A DNA stretch of 64,000 nucleotides, taken from positions 1 through 64,000 of the forward strand of contig JAEWBF010000132.1 in NCBI GenBank assembly GCA_023391285.1, in the 5' to 3' direction. This document shows, piece by piece, positions 53,061 to 61,843 of the stretch (the first letter of the stretch is position 1; each line of letters opens with the position of its first letter). The DNA comes from Verrucomicrobiota bacterium. Lineage in GTDB: Bacteria > Verrucomicrobiota > Verrucomicrobiia > Opitutales > Opitutaceae. The notes beneath the pieces are model-generated. The model was not told the DNA's origin. It worked only from the letters and a program-made list of their open reading frames with translations, and did no database searches. The position numbers and the translations under genes are program-made.

Positions 53061-54095
53061 ATGACCAACTTGCTTCGCGTTACCCAGCGAGATGTTGCTC
53101 GGGAGTTTGGCTGCAGCCATGCCACGGTGTCGCTCGCATTGAGCGGCAACCCGCGCATCAGTGAAAAGGTGAGGGCGGAGATCGCCGAGCTGGCGGACAG
53201 AATGGGCTACCGGCCCGATCCGAGTTTGGCGCAGCTGGCGCGGAGCCGTTTCGCGCGCCGCTCGGCCAGTTACCGGGCGAATCTCGCCTACCTGGTGCAT
53301 TCGAAAGCTCCCGGGCCGCAGCAGCTGCGTCATTTCGAAGCCGCGCGAAAACGCGCGGAGCAGAACGGCTACAAGGTGGAGAGCTTCGATCTGGCGAATT
53401 ATTCGTCCGGCGCGGCGGCGTCGCAGGTGCTGTTCAATCGGGGCGTTCGCGGCATCATCATCCCGTCGATGCCGGCGGTCGTGGAAGATTACCTGCGCGA
53501 CCGCGCGTGGGAACGGTTCACGATCGTGTGCTGTTCGCTGGGTTGGGCGCGGTTCGTTTACAACGTGGTGACGGACGACGTTTTCGCCGCGACGCGCCTC
53601 ACGTGGAACGAAGTCGTATCGCGGGGCTACACCCGAATCGGCGCGGCGATGTTCCGGCACAATCCGATCGCGGAAGACGATTTCGCGCGGCACGGCGCCT
53701 CGTTTGCGCAGCAGGAAGCGTTGGTGCCGAAGAATCGGCGCATCCCGATTCTCGTCGATTGCGACCCATTCGACCGGGACACCTTCATGCGCTGGTTCGA
53801 GCGCTACAAGCCGCAGGTGGTGCTATCGTTCATCAGCCGGGCGTGCGAGTGGCTGGTGGACGCCGGCTACCGGGTGCCGGAGGATGTGGCGTTCACGTGC
53901 CTGAACGTCCGGCCGCAGGAACCTTACACGGGTGTGCTCATCCCCGACCCGGACCTCGCGATGACCGCGGTGGATTTCCTGATCGCGCAGATTCACCAGA
54001 ACCAGCGCGGCGTGCCGCGCGTGCAGCAGTCGCTGATGTTGGAACCGCAATGGCGCGAGGGGAAAACGCTGCCGGTGGTGGGGGCAAACGGTTAA
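53061..54095 (+). CDS. LacI-family transcriptional regulator
   Basis: A 344-residue protein. The helix-turn-helix is VTQRDVAREFGCSHATVSLAL, the hinge MGYRPDP, and the ligand domain contains GVRGIIIPSMPAVV and FTIVCCSLGWARFVYNVVTDD. It is a close paralogue of the LacI at 43750. It is divergent from the rhamnosidase operon and its stop codon (54093-54095) lies inside an 18-bp palindrome (54089-54106) in front of the TonB receptor at 54241. It probably represses both the glycoside hydrolase operon and the receptor, with L-rhamnose or a rhamnose disaccharide as a plausible inducer (inference). Confidence 0.92.
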   Translation: MTNLLRVTQRDVAREFGCSHATVSLALSGNPRISEKVRAEIAELADRMGYRPDPSLAQLARSRFARRSASYRANLAYLVHSKAPGPQQLRHFEAARKRAEQNGYKVESFDLANYSSGAAASQVLFNRGVRGIIIPSMPAVVEDYLRDRAWERFTIVCCSLGWARFVYNVVTDDVFAATRLTWNEVVSRGYTRIGAAMFRHNPIAEDDFARHGASFAQQEALVPKNRRIPILVDCDPFDRDTFMRWFERYKPQVVLSFISRACEWLVDAGYRVPEDVAFTCLNVRPQEPYTGVLIPDPDLAMTAVDFLIAQIHQNQRGVPRVQQSLMLEPQWREGKTLPVVGANG

Positions 54096-54106
54096 CGGGT
54101 TAACCG
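54089..54106. promoter_or_regulatory. Putative LacI operator overlapping the lacI stop codon
   Basis: CGGTTAACGGGTTAACCG has perfect 8-base arms (CGGTTAAC/GTTAACCG) around GG. It overlaps the TAA of the lacI gene and lies 134 bases before the TonB receptor start at 54241. Size and symmetry are typical of LacI-family operators. Confidence 0.75.
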
Positions 54107-54240
54107 CAGGTGGGTTTGCGGCCTCGGACGGGGTGCAGCTTGTTGGGGTTGACCACGGACCATCCGGCCCGTTCCGCGTTTGTAGTGGGACTTCGGATGC
54201 GTCCTTACCCCCAGAAGCCAACGTAAGATCCCCGTTCCCT

Positions 54241-57200
54241 ATGCAGACCATCACTACCTGCCGTTCCGGGCTTTCCGGACTCCTGGTGCTGTCTGGCATG
54301 CTCGCTTGGCCGCTATCGGCCGGGGCGCAAGCCGCAGACCCTTCGTCGCCTGCGGGCGATGAAACCATCGTCCTCTCGCCTTTCGAGGTGAGAACCGACC
54401 GCGACAGCGGATATATCGCGACCAACACGCTCGCGGGCAGCCGCCTGAATACCTCGCTGCGCAATACGCCGGCGTCGATTTCGGTTCTCACGAAGGACTT
54501 CCTCGACGATCTCGGCGCGCTCAACGTGAACCAGGCGATGGAGTTTGCGCTGAGCGCGGGCAATGACATCGGCGGCGGCAATTCGAACGTTGGTGCGTCG
54601 ACCGGAAACGGGCTGATCGACAATGATTTCAATTTCCAGATCCGCGGTTATCGCCGCGCGACGCAGACGCGCGATTACTTCAACACGATCATCAGCGCGG
54701 ACATCTTCAATCTCGACCGCGTCGACATCGCGCGCGGTCCGAACTCGATCCTTTTCGGCATCGGTGGACCGGGCGGCATCGTGAACGTGTCGCCGAAGCG
54801 CGCGCGGCTCGATCGCAACATCGAAGACGTGACGCTGCACTTCGGCAGCTGGAACATGCGTCGTGGCGCGATCGACGTGAACCACGAGTTGATCGACGAC
54901 AAGCTGGCGGCGCGCCTGAACCTGATGGCGCAGCGGGCGGACGGTTATCGCGATTTCGAGTCGGATAACCAGGAGCGCGGCGCGCTGGCGCTGACGTGGA
55001 AGCCGCTGGAGAGCACGACGATTCGCTTCTCCGGCGAGATGGGCCACATGAAGCAGAACAAAGTTCGCCCGTGGATGCCGTGGGACAACATTTCGCAATG
55101 GGCTGCGATGGGCCGGCATTTTGTCGATTTCGGCACGCCTCAGGCGCCGTCGGTGCTCGGTGACGAGGACTACGCGCAATTCCAGAGTGGCAATGGCAAC
55201 GGATTCCCGGCCAAGCCCGCGGATCCGTTCTTCGGCGGTGAAATCAAGACTGCCGGTCACATCGTCAACGGCACCGGCCGCATCTATCTGACGGACGGCC
55301 CGCTCGCGGGCAAGGTGCTCTACACCGGCACGAGCGCGGAAAACGCGCGCTTCTACCGTTCTTCGAGTGGCTCGGGCGTGAGCGGCTACAACAGCCCGCC
55401 GGCGTGGGAGGACGAGAGCATTTATCCGCGCAGCGGTAACATCACGGGCCCCGGCCAGTTCGTGGAGTTCGATTATCACACGGTCGGACTCTTCCTGGAG
55501 CAGCGTATCGGACAGGACTTCTTCATCGAAGCGGCGGTGAACCGTTCGCACGTGGAGCGGTTGAACCGGCAAGTGGTAGGCTTCGCGGGCATCGGAATCA
55601 TGTATGACGTCACCTCGACGCTTCCGACGTTCACGAGCGACATGCGCTACAACGCCACGGTGGGCGGCCCCAATGGCGCGGCGTTCGCCAACAAGCTCGG
55701 CATTCCGTATCAGGCGACGACGCAGGGGCAGAATGCGCTGAACTTCAACGAGAGCATCCGGAATCCGTATGCCGGCGCCCTGATGGCCTATGCCGAGCCG
55801 ACCTATTCGGAGATGGAAACGACGCGCGACGACATGCGGATCAGCGCGAACTACAATCTCGATCTCGACCGCTTCGGGAAGCACATGCTGCTCGGCTTCG
55901 TCAGCCGGGCCGAGACGCGGAACGAATCGCAGAACTTCCGCGAAGGTAACATCCACCCGCAACGTATGGCGCAGAACCATTTCACCGATCTGCCGCGTCG
56001 AGTGTCGCACATCTTCCCGTTCTCGCCGAATCTCGCCGAGCGCGGATTGCCGGATCCTTTCGCCACGAAGATCGGGCCGACCCAACTCTATGGACGTCCG
56101 GATGAGTGGTTCGAGAGCGGTTTTGTGCGTGACACCTGGAGCAAGGGGAAGAATCGCATCGATTCCGCCGCGTTGGCTGCGCACAGCGAATTCTTCAATG
56201 GCCATCTCGTCACCACCGCGGGTGTCCGCCGCGATCGCATCAAGGTGTGGAATCGGTCGCAGGTCCGCAATGCGCAGACCGGTGAAGCGGTCGCGCTCAA
56301 TCCCGAGCCGGCGGCGCCTGGCCTCGATCAAACCGGAGATACCCACACGCTCGGCGCGGTGTTTCACATTCCGAAGGCCGAGTGGCTGGGTGTGTTCGTC
56401 AATCGCTCGACGAACTTCCAAGACCAGGGCGGTCAGTCGTTGCTCGAGGATGAGGATCTTCGCGTGAACCGCACCCTTGGACCGTTGGAGGGCAAGGGCC
56501 TCGATTATGGCATCAAGCTCAGTCTGCTCGACAACCGCATCAACGCGACGGTCACGCGTTTCACGGTTGATCTCGAGAACCAGGCCTCCGGTCACCAGAG
56601 CGACGTGTTCAACTACATCAATGCAATCTGGACGACGCTGCTCAACGGCGGCCCGACCGGAACGCTGACCGACCAGAACGATCCCAACGGACACCGGGTG
56701 GGCGGAACGGACTCCCGTTCGCAGAAGTCGGAAGGTTACGAGTTGGAAATCACGGCGAACCCGACGCCGAACTGGCGCATTTCGTTCAACGTCAGCAAGG
56801 CGGAGAACCAGATTTCGCAACTCGGCGGCGCGCTGTCGGACTACATCGAAAAGCATCGTTCTACCTGGCAGCAAAACGCGGCGCTGAATTACGACACGGG
56901 TCGCCCCCCGGGGAATCTCACCAATGCCGGCGGCACGAATACGATCGGCGCGCTCATCACCGGCCTGGACAGCTGGCTCGCGTTCGTGAAGTCGCAGGAA
57001 GGTCAGATCGAAACCAACATCCGTCCGTGGAACGCGAATCTCTTCACCGCGTATCGTTTCCGCGACGGCACGTTGAAGGGCCTGACGCTCGGCGCCGGCG
57101 CCAACTATCGTGGCGACGCGATTCTCGGCGTGAAACCCGCGACGTTGCAGAACCCGGTGAACGAAGTCTTCAAGGGGCGCGATTACATCAACTACAACGC

Positions 57201-57393
57201 GATGGTCGGCTACGAGTTCACGCTTCCGCGTGACATCCGTGTCCGCGTGCAGCTGAACGTCGACAACCTGTTCAACAACGACGAGAAGCAGGTCGTTGCC
57301 TCGAGCTGGAATCCGGTGATGAACGGATTGCAGACTTTCGAGGCGATTCCGAACCCGCGCAGCTATCGTCTGAGCGCGACGTTCTCGTTCTGA
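54241..57393 (+). CDS. TonB-dependent receptor, large 'VLSPF' class
   Basis: A 1,050-residue receptor. The ATG at 54241 gives the signal peptide (about 1-31, LLVLSGMLAWPLSAGAQA); upstream in-frame codons are not protein-like. ETIVLSPFEV at 41-50 is the TonB-box-like element, then NTPASISVLTKDFLDDLGAL and VDIARGPNSILFGIGGPGG in the plug. The barrel ends RLSATFSF. It is related to the receptor at 39956 and sits in the same relation to a LacI gene. With the GH78/GH106 operon on its left, a rhamnose-containing oligosaccharide is the likely cargo. Two hairpins follow the stop. Confidence 0.93.
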   Translation: MQTITTCRSGLSGLLVLSGMLAWPLSAGAQAADPSSPAGDETIVLSPFEVRTDRDSGYIATNTLAGSRLNTSLRNTPASISVLTKDFLDDLGALNVNQAMEFALSAGNDIGGGNSNVGASTGNGLIDNDFNFQIRGYRRATQTRDYFNTIISADIFNLDRVDIARGPNSILFGIGGPGGIVNVSPKRARLDRNIEDVTLHFGSWNMRRGAIDVNHELIDDKLAARLNLMAQRADGYRDFESDNQERGALALTWKPLESTTIRFSGEMGHMKQNKVRPWMPWDNISQWAAMGRHFVDFGTPQAPSVLGDEDYAQFQSGNGNGFPAKPADPFFGGEIKTAGHIVNGTGRIYLTDGPLAGKVLYTGTSAENARFYRSSSGSGVSGYNSPPAWEDESIYPRSGNITGPGQFVEFDYHTVGLFLEQRIGQDFFIEAAVNRSHVERLNRQVVGFAGIGIMYDVTSTLPTFTSDMRYNATVGGPNGAAFANKLGIPYQATTQGQNALNFNESIRNPYAGALMAYAEPTYSEMETTRDDMRISANYNLDLDRFGKHMLLGFVSRAETRNESQNFREGNIHPQRMAQNHFTDLPRRVSHIFPFSPNLAERGLPDPFATKIGPTQLYGRPDEWFESGFVRDTWSKGKNRIDSAALAAHSEFFNGHLVTTAGVRRDRIKVWNRSQVRNAQTGEAVALNPEPAAPGLDQTGDTHTLGAVFHIPKAEWLGVFVNRSTNFQDQGGQSLLEDEDLRVNRTLGPLEGKGLDYGIKLSLLDNRINATVTRFTVDLENQASGHQSDVFNYINAIWTTLLNGGPTGTLTDQNDPNGHRVGGTDSRSQKSEGYELEITANPTPNWRISFNVSKAENQISQLGGALSDYIEKHRSTWQQNAALNYDTGRPPGNLTNAGGTNTIGALITGLDSWLAFVKSQEGQIETNIRPWNANLFTAYRFRDGTLKGLTLGAGANYRGDAILGVKPATLQNPVNEVFKGRDYINYNAMVGYEFTLPRDIRVRVQLNVDNLFNNDEKQVVASSWNPVMNGLQTFEAIPNPRSYRLSATFSF

Positions 57394-57410
57394 GTTTGGT
57401 GTGATCAACG

Positions 57411-57430
57411 ACCGAGTGCCAACACTCGGT
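57411..57430. terminator. First hairpin after the TonB receptor
   Basis: ACCGAGTG (57411-57418) and CACTCGGT (57423-57430) form a perfect 8-bp stem with loop CCAA. It has no T-run of its own and directly precedes the stronger terminator at 57437. Confidence 0.55.
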
Positions 57431-57436
57431 CAGCGA

Positions 57437-57469
57437 AGCCCGACGTTTCGACGTCGGGCTTTTTGTTTT
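57437..57469 (+). terminator. Strong rho-independent terminator
   Basis: AGCCCGACGT (57437-57446), loop TTCG, ACGTCGGGCT (57451-57460): a perfect 10-bp stem with a UUCG tetraloop, followed by TTTTGTTTT. It ends transcription of the TonB receptor. Confidence 0.92.
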
Positions 57470-57562
57470 GCGCCGATTCTCCGTTGGGGGCGGAGCGCTA
57501 CGTAGAACTCCCGTGTGCTAGAGGATCTGTTCGCTGCAGAGCGAGAGAAGCGCGGGGCGGTT

Positions 57563-58885
57563 TTATCGATCGATGAGCGGGCTGGTGATTGAATTTCCCG
57601 GCGCGGATGGGACGGAGGTGGAGGGCAATTCCGGCAGCGTCAGCGTGGACTGTGTGGGGATCTCGTAGATCACGCGGCCGTCTTTTTTCCAACGTCGGCC
57701 GCCTTGGGCGAGGATGGCTTTCTCGGTGACGGCGGCGATGCGGTCGACGAGATCGGAGATGCTGAAGCGGTTCGGCAGGTTATCGCGCGAGTAGTTGATG
57801 TAGGTGTCGTTGAACGGCACCGTCCAGCGTCCACGGCTGGGGAGTTCGAGCGTGAAACGAGACGGAATGGAATCCACGCCGTGCATGATGCCGAGGAGAC
57901 CCCCGAGCGTGGCGGCCTGGTTGTCGCAATCGTAGCCTGCGCTCGTGGCGACCGCGACGGTGCGCGTGAAATCACCTTCGCCATAGAGCAGCGCCATGAT
58001 GCCGCACAGCCCGTTGATCACCGAACCGAGCACGGGGGTGGGGATGCGGAATCCGTCCACTTCCCTGAAATAGTTTTCGTGAAGGAGGCCGCGCACGGTG
58101 CGCCAGTCGGGATGGATTTTGTGCCACGCAAGCACGTCCCGGATGCCGCGTGCATACGGGCTGTCGGCGGGGAGCCGGGTTAGGGCGGACTCGATCAGGC
58201 GCTGGGGATCTTTCTCAAAGAATGCATCACTGAACATCGAGGCGTAGACCATGGAAGGGTGCGTGGCCCAATCCTCGTGATGAATACGAGCGTCCCATTG
58301 CGCGCGACGCGCTGCGGCGCTGGGCATGCCGGCATAGAACACGCCCCAGATTTCGGTTTTCAATTGAGCGGAGAGGCTGAACCAGTGCGGGTTGAGCTCG
58401 CGGCTGCCCGTGGCGGGAGGCCGGTGGCCTTGTTCCATCAGATCGCGCGCGGCGCGGGTGGCAGACCAGATGAATCGGTTGATATGCGTCCGCCACATCT
58501 CGGTGATTTGCGGATAGGTGAGATCGAGGCCGTATTTTTCGACGGCGTGCAAGGTGACGAGTTCGACGTCGGTATCGTCGTCGCTCCACGCTCCGCCCAT
58601 TGCGTCGGCCATGATGTGGATGTAAGCACGCCGATCATTGAGGTTCATGCGCAGGCTGGAGCTGGCGTCGCGATAATCGTGGTAGCGCTCGATCAACACG
58701 GGAAGCGGTTCGTCGGTGTAGAGGTTTTCGAAAGGAAACCCCAGGTAGTTGCCGACAATCTGGCCGATCCAGTAACCCTCGATGGCCTGACGGAGGCGGG
58801 TTTTGTCGATCTCGCGGGGCGCTTGGGAAAAGACCGTGCAGGAGGCGGTGAGCAGGGTGAGGTATCCGAAACGCAGGAGTTTCAT
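57563..58885 (-). CDS. Exported ADP-ribosylglycohydrolase-family protein
   Basis: A 440-residue protein from the ATG at 58885, which gives a signal peptide (MKLLRFGYLTLLTASCTVFS); the open frame upstream is not protein-like. The domain begins RLRQAIEGYWIGQIVGNYLG and has the two magnesium-binding motifs of the family: MGGAWSDDDTDVEL (about 95-108) and AGYDCDNQAATLGGLLGIMHG. Family members cleave N- or O-glycosidic bonds to ADP-ribose. Exported members in glycan-degrading bacteria have unknown substrates. It is divergent from a DUF1593/nucleoside-hydrolase-like gene, also exported, which hints at hydrolysis of ribosylated compounds in the periplasm (inference). Confidence 0.82.
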   Translation of the reverse strand: MKLLRFGYLTLLTASCTVFSQAPREIDKTRLRQAIEGYWIGQIVGNYLGFPFENLYTDEPLPVLIERYHDYRDASSSLRMNLNDRRAYIHIMADAMGGAWSDDDTDVELVTLHAVEKYGLDLTYPQITEMWRTHINRFIWSATRAARDLMEQGHRPPATGSRELNPHWFSLSAQLKTEIWGVFYAGMPSAAARRAQWDARIHHEDWATHPSMVYASMFSDAFFEKDPQRLIESALTRLPADSPYARGIRDVLAWHKIHPDWRTVRGLLHENYFREVDGFRIPTPVLGSVINGLCGIMALLYGEGDFTRTVAVATSAGYDCDNQAATLGGLLGIMHGVDSIPSRFTLELPSRGRWTVPFNDTYINYSRDNLPNRFSISDLVDRIAAVTEKAILAQGGRRWKKDGRVIYEIPTQSTLTLPELPSTSVPSAPGNSITSPLIDR

Positions 58886-59001
58886 TTTCTCAGGATGTGG
58901 TTTGAGGGAAAACGTGCCGAGTGGCGGGGAGGTCACATCGGAAACCGACGTTACCGGTGTGACTTTGGGCCGCGTTATCAAACTCGAGCGGGTTCGATTC
59001 G

Positions 59002-60027
59002 TTGGCGCATCTGTCCTACCCCGTGCCAACGAAGCTTTGCGTGCCCTTTCGACGCTGGTCGTTTTTTCTGCTCATGACGTGCATTCCTGCCGCCGCCAGT
59101 TTGCCGGCGCTCGCGGGTGGGGCGCTCGGCGGCGATCGTCCGCGGGTGATCCTTTCGACCGACATCGGCGGGGACGATCCGGACGATATTCAATCGCTGG
59201 TGCATTATCTGCTTTATGCCGATGTATTCGATACCGAGGGGTTGATCAGTTCTCCGCCGAGCAAGGGGCGCGTAAGTGACATCTTCGACGTGCTCGACGC
59301 GTATGCGGAGGATTTCGATGTGCTGCGGGCGCGCTCCGGAAGATATCCGACGCCGGATACGTTGCGCGCGATGGTGAAACAAGGCGCGATCGATCCGGCG
59401 CCCGTGGCGGGGTTTTCGGAAGCGACCGAAGGTTCGCGGTGGATTGTCGAGCGCGCCCGTGTGACTTCGGAGCGGCCGCTGTGGGTGCTGGTGTGGGGAT
59501 CGATCACCGACGTCGCGCAGGCGGTGCACGACGCGCCGGACATCAAGTCCCGGATTCGGATCTATAGTATCGGTTCGTGGAATACGGCGCAGGATCCGAC
59601 GGCGCGGGAGTATTTGTTTCGCGAGCATCCGGACCTTTGGTGGATCGAGAACGATACGACCTTTCGCGGGATGTATCTCGGCGGGAAGCAGGAAGGCGAT
59701 CTCGAGAATTTGAAATTTGTCGAGACGCACGTGCGGCGGCGCGGCGCCCTCGGAGCGTGCTTCTGGGAGGCGAAGCAGGATATCAAGATGGGCGATACGC
59801 CGAGCGTATTGTATTTGTTGCGCGGCACGCCGTCGGATCCGACGCGGCCCTCGTGGGGCGGACAGTTTGTGCGGACGAGAACGGAGCGGGAGACGTATTG
59901 GCACGACGATCCGGATCCCGCGCGGCGGTTTGCCGATCGGAATGGCGCGGCGCATGTGAACCGCTGGCGGGAGGATTATCTGCGTGATTGGCAGCGGCGG
60001 ATGGAGATGCTGCCGCTGCGGCGGTGA
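59002..60027 (+). CDS. Exported DUF1593/nucleoside-hydrolase-like protein
   Basis: Up to 341 residues. The start is uncertain: TTG at 59002 or GTG at 59023 both keep the signal peptide (FRRWSFFLLMTCIPAAASLPALA), while the first ATG at 59074 would cut it. The domain starts RPRVILSTDIGGDDPDDIQSL, the calcium-binding aspartate cluster of nucleoside-hydrolase folds, and includes WVLVWGSITDVAQAV and WWIENDTTFRGMY. Proteins of this family hydrolyse sugars or nucleosides outside the cytoplasm; substrate unknown. It is divergent from the ADP-ribosylglycohydrolase and 43 bases before an FAD oxidoreductase on the same strand. Confidence 0.78.
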   Translation: MAHLSYPVPTKLCVPFRRWSFFLLMTCIPAAASLPALAGGALGGDRPRVILSTDIGGDDPDDIQSLVHYLLYADVFDTEGLISSPPSKGRVSDIFDVLDAYAEDFDVLRARSGRYPTPDTLRAMVKQGAIDPAPVAGFSEATEGSRWIVERARVTSERPLWVLVWGSITDVAQAVHDAPDIKSRIRIYSIGSWNTAQDPTAREYLFREHPDLWWIENDTTFRGMYLGGKQEGDLENLKFVETHVRRRGALGACFWEAKQDIKMGDTPSVLYLLRGTPSDPTRPSWGGQFVRTRTERETYWHDDPDPARRFADRNGAAHVNRWREDYLRDWQRRMEMLPLRR

Positions 60028-60070
60028 GCGGTCGAGTTGAGGTTGGAGCGTAAGTTTTCAAATATCTCCC

Positions 60071-61783
60071 ATGATGAACGTTACCCCATTGTTTCGCGGT
60101 GCTATGTTGTTCGCTCTGGCTTGTTCGCTGCAGGCGCAAACGCCGGCGGCGCGTGAGGCGGAGATTGTCATCTATGGCGGCAACGCCGGCGGGGTGGCGG
60201 CGGGAATTCAGGCGAAGCGGATGGGGCGCGACGTGCTCGTGATCGAGCCCTCGACGCATGTTGGCGGGCTGACGACGGGGGGACTGGGACAGACGGACAT
60301 TGGCAACAAGCACGTGATCGGCGGAATTGCGCGGGAGTTTTATCGCGGAATCCGCGCCTACTACATGCGGCCGGAGTCGTGGAGATGGCAGCAGCGGGAA
60401 GAGTATCGCGACGGCGGGCAGACGCGAACCGAAGCGACCGAGGAGACGATGTGGACCTTCGAGCCGAGCGCGGCGAAAGCGGTGTTGCGGGCGATGATTG
60501 AGGAGGCGGGACTCGAGGTGATCACGAACGAGCGGTTGGATCGCGCGAACGGAGTCGTGAAGGAAGGCGGACGAATTGTGGCGATTCGGTTCGAGAGCGG
60601 GCTGGAAGTGCGCGGAAAGATTTTCATCGATGCGACCTACGAAGGAGACCTGATGGCGACGGCGGGGGTGCGTTATCGGGTCGGACGCGAGAGCAATCGC
60701 GAATATGGCGAAACGCTGAACGGCGTGCAGGCGGACCGCTGGGCGCGTCAGCTCTCGTGGCGGCTTTCGTTCAACGCGGGGAATCACCAACTCGCGGACG
60801 GCGTGGACCCGTATCGGACTCCGGGCGATCGGAGCAGCGGGGTGTTGCCGGGGATTCGCGACGGCGGGCCAGGGATTGAAGGGGCGGGCGACGCGGGGGT
60901 GCAGGCGTATTGTTTTCGCGCGTGCCTGACGGACCATCCGGAGAACCGGATCCCGTTTCCGAAGCCGGAGGATTACGACGAGATCAACTACGAGTTGCTG
61001 CTACGGCATCTCGAAGCGGATCCGAACGCGCGGCTGTGGATCAATTCGGCGATGCCGAATCGGAAGACGGACACGAACAACGGCGGCGGTTTTTCGGGGG
61101 ATTTCATTGGCGGGAATCACGCGTATCCGGAAGCGGATTACGCGGAGCGGGAGAAGATCGTGGCGGCGCATCGGTCGTATCAGCTCGGGCTGTATTGGAC
61201 GCTGGCGAATCATCCGCGCGTGCCGGCGGCGGTGCGGGAACGCGTGGGCGCATGGGGTTTGCCGAAGGACGAGTATGTCGAGACGGGGAACTGGACGCCG
61301 CAGCTTTATGTGCGGGAGGCGAGGCGGATGGTGGGGCAGCTCGTGATGACGCAGCATCATGCGGAAAGTCGGCAGATTCCCACGGATGCAGTGGGCATGG
61401 CAGCCTACGGGATGGATTCACATCACGTGCAGCGCTACGTGGACGCGAACGGGTTTGCGCGGAACGAAGGCAATGTGGAGGCGCACGTGGAGCGTCCGTA
61501 TTCGATTGGCCGTGGGGCGTTGCTGCCGGCGGAAAGCGAGGCGGGGAATTTGATCGTGCCGGTGTGCGTGTCGGCCACGCACATCGCTTATGGGTCGATC
61601 CGGATGGAGCCCGTGTTCATGGTGCTGGGCCAATCCGCGGCGACGCTCGCGGCGCATGCGTTGGAGGAAAATTGCGCGCCGGGAGCGGTGGAGTATGCGC
61701 GATTGGCGGCGCGGCTTCGGGCGGACGGGCAGGTGTTGGAGCTGAGCGATGCGATCCAGCCGCTGGCGGAGCAGGGGCAGTGA
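60071..61783 (+). CDS. Sec-exported FAD-dependent oxidoreductase (FAD_oxidored family)
   Basis: A 570-residue flavoprotein with a signal peptide (about 1-23, MLFALACSLQAQ). The FAD unit is EIVIYGGNAGGVAAGIQAKR ... VLVIEPSTHVGGLTTGG (about 31-70), and FIDATYEGDLMATAGVRYRV follows near 190. QLYVREARRMVGQ and SHHVQRYV mark the C-terminal part. It resembles the Tat-exported enzyme at 2895 closely in these motifs. Export of an FAD protein by Sec requires assembly outside, so cofactor insertion in the periplasm is likely. It is probably co-transcribed with the DUF1593 gene. Substrate unknown. Confidence 0.85.
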   Translation: MMNVTPLFRGAMLFALACSLQAQTPAAREAEIVIYGGNAGGVAAGIQAKRMGRDVLVIEPSTHVGGLTTGGLGQTDIGNKHVIGGIAREFYRGIRAYYMRPESWRWQQREEYRDGGQTRTEATEETMWTFEPSAAKAVLRAMIEEAGLEVITNERLDRANGVVKEGGRIVAIRFESGLEVRGKIFIDATYEGDLMATAGVRYRVGRESNREYGETLNGVQADRWARQLSWRLSFNAGNHQLADGVDPYRTPGDRSSGVLPGIRDGGPGIEGAGDAGVQAYCFRACLTDHPENRIPFPKPEDYDEINYELLLRHLEADPNARLWINSAMPNRKTDTNNGGGFSGDFIGGNHAYPEADYAEREKIVAAHRSYQLGLYWTLANHPRVPAAVRERVGAWGLPKDEYVETGNWTPQLYVREARRMVGQLVMTQHHAESRQIPTDAVGMAAYGMDSHHVQRYVDANGFARNEGNVEAHVERPYSIGRGALLPAESEAGNLIVPVCVSATHIAYGSIRMEPVFMVLGQSAATLAAHALEENCAPGAVEYARLAARLRADGQVLELSDAIQPLAEQGQ

Positions 61784-61807
61784 GAGCGCGCGGTGGCGGC
61801 TCGGTGA

Positions 61808-61843
61808 GGACCCCGACGGATCGGGGCAGGCTGCCTGCCCTAC
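61808..61843. repeat. Double-hairpin palindromic repeat between convergent genes
   Basis: CCCCGA (61811-61816) pairs with TCGGGG (61821-61826) around CGGA, and GGGCAGGC (61824-61831) pairs with GCCTGCCC (61833-61840) around a single T. The element is followed by TACC. It lies between the convergent FAD oxidoreductase and ispH genes and may end transcription from both sides. A diverged copy is at 39718-39756. Confidence 0.7.
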
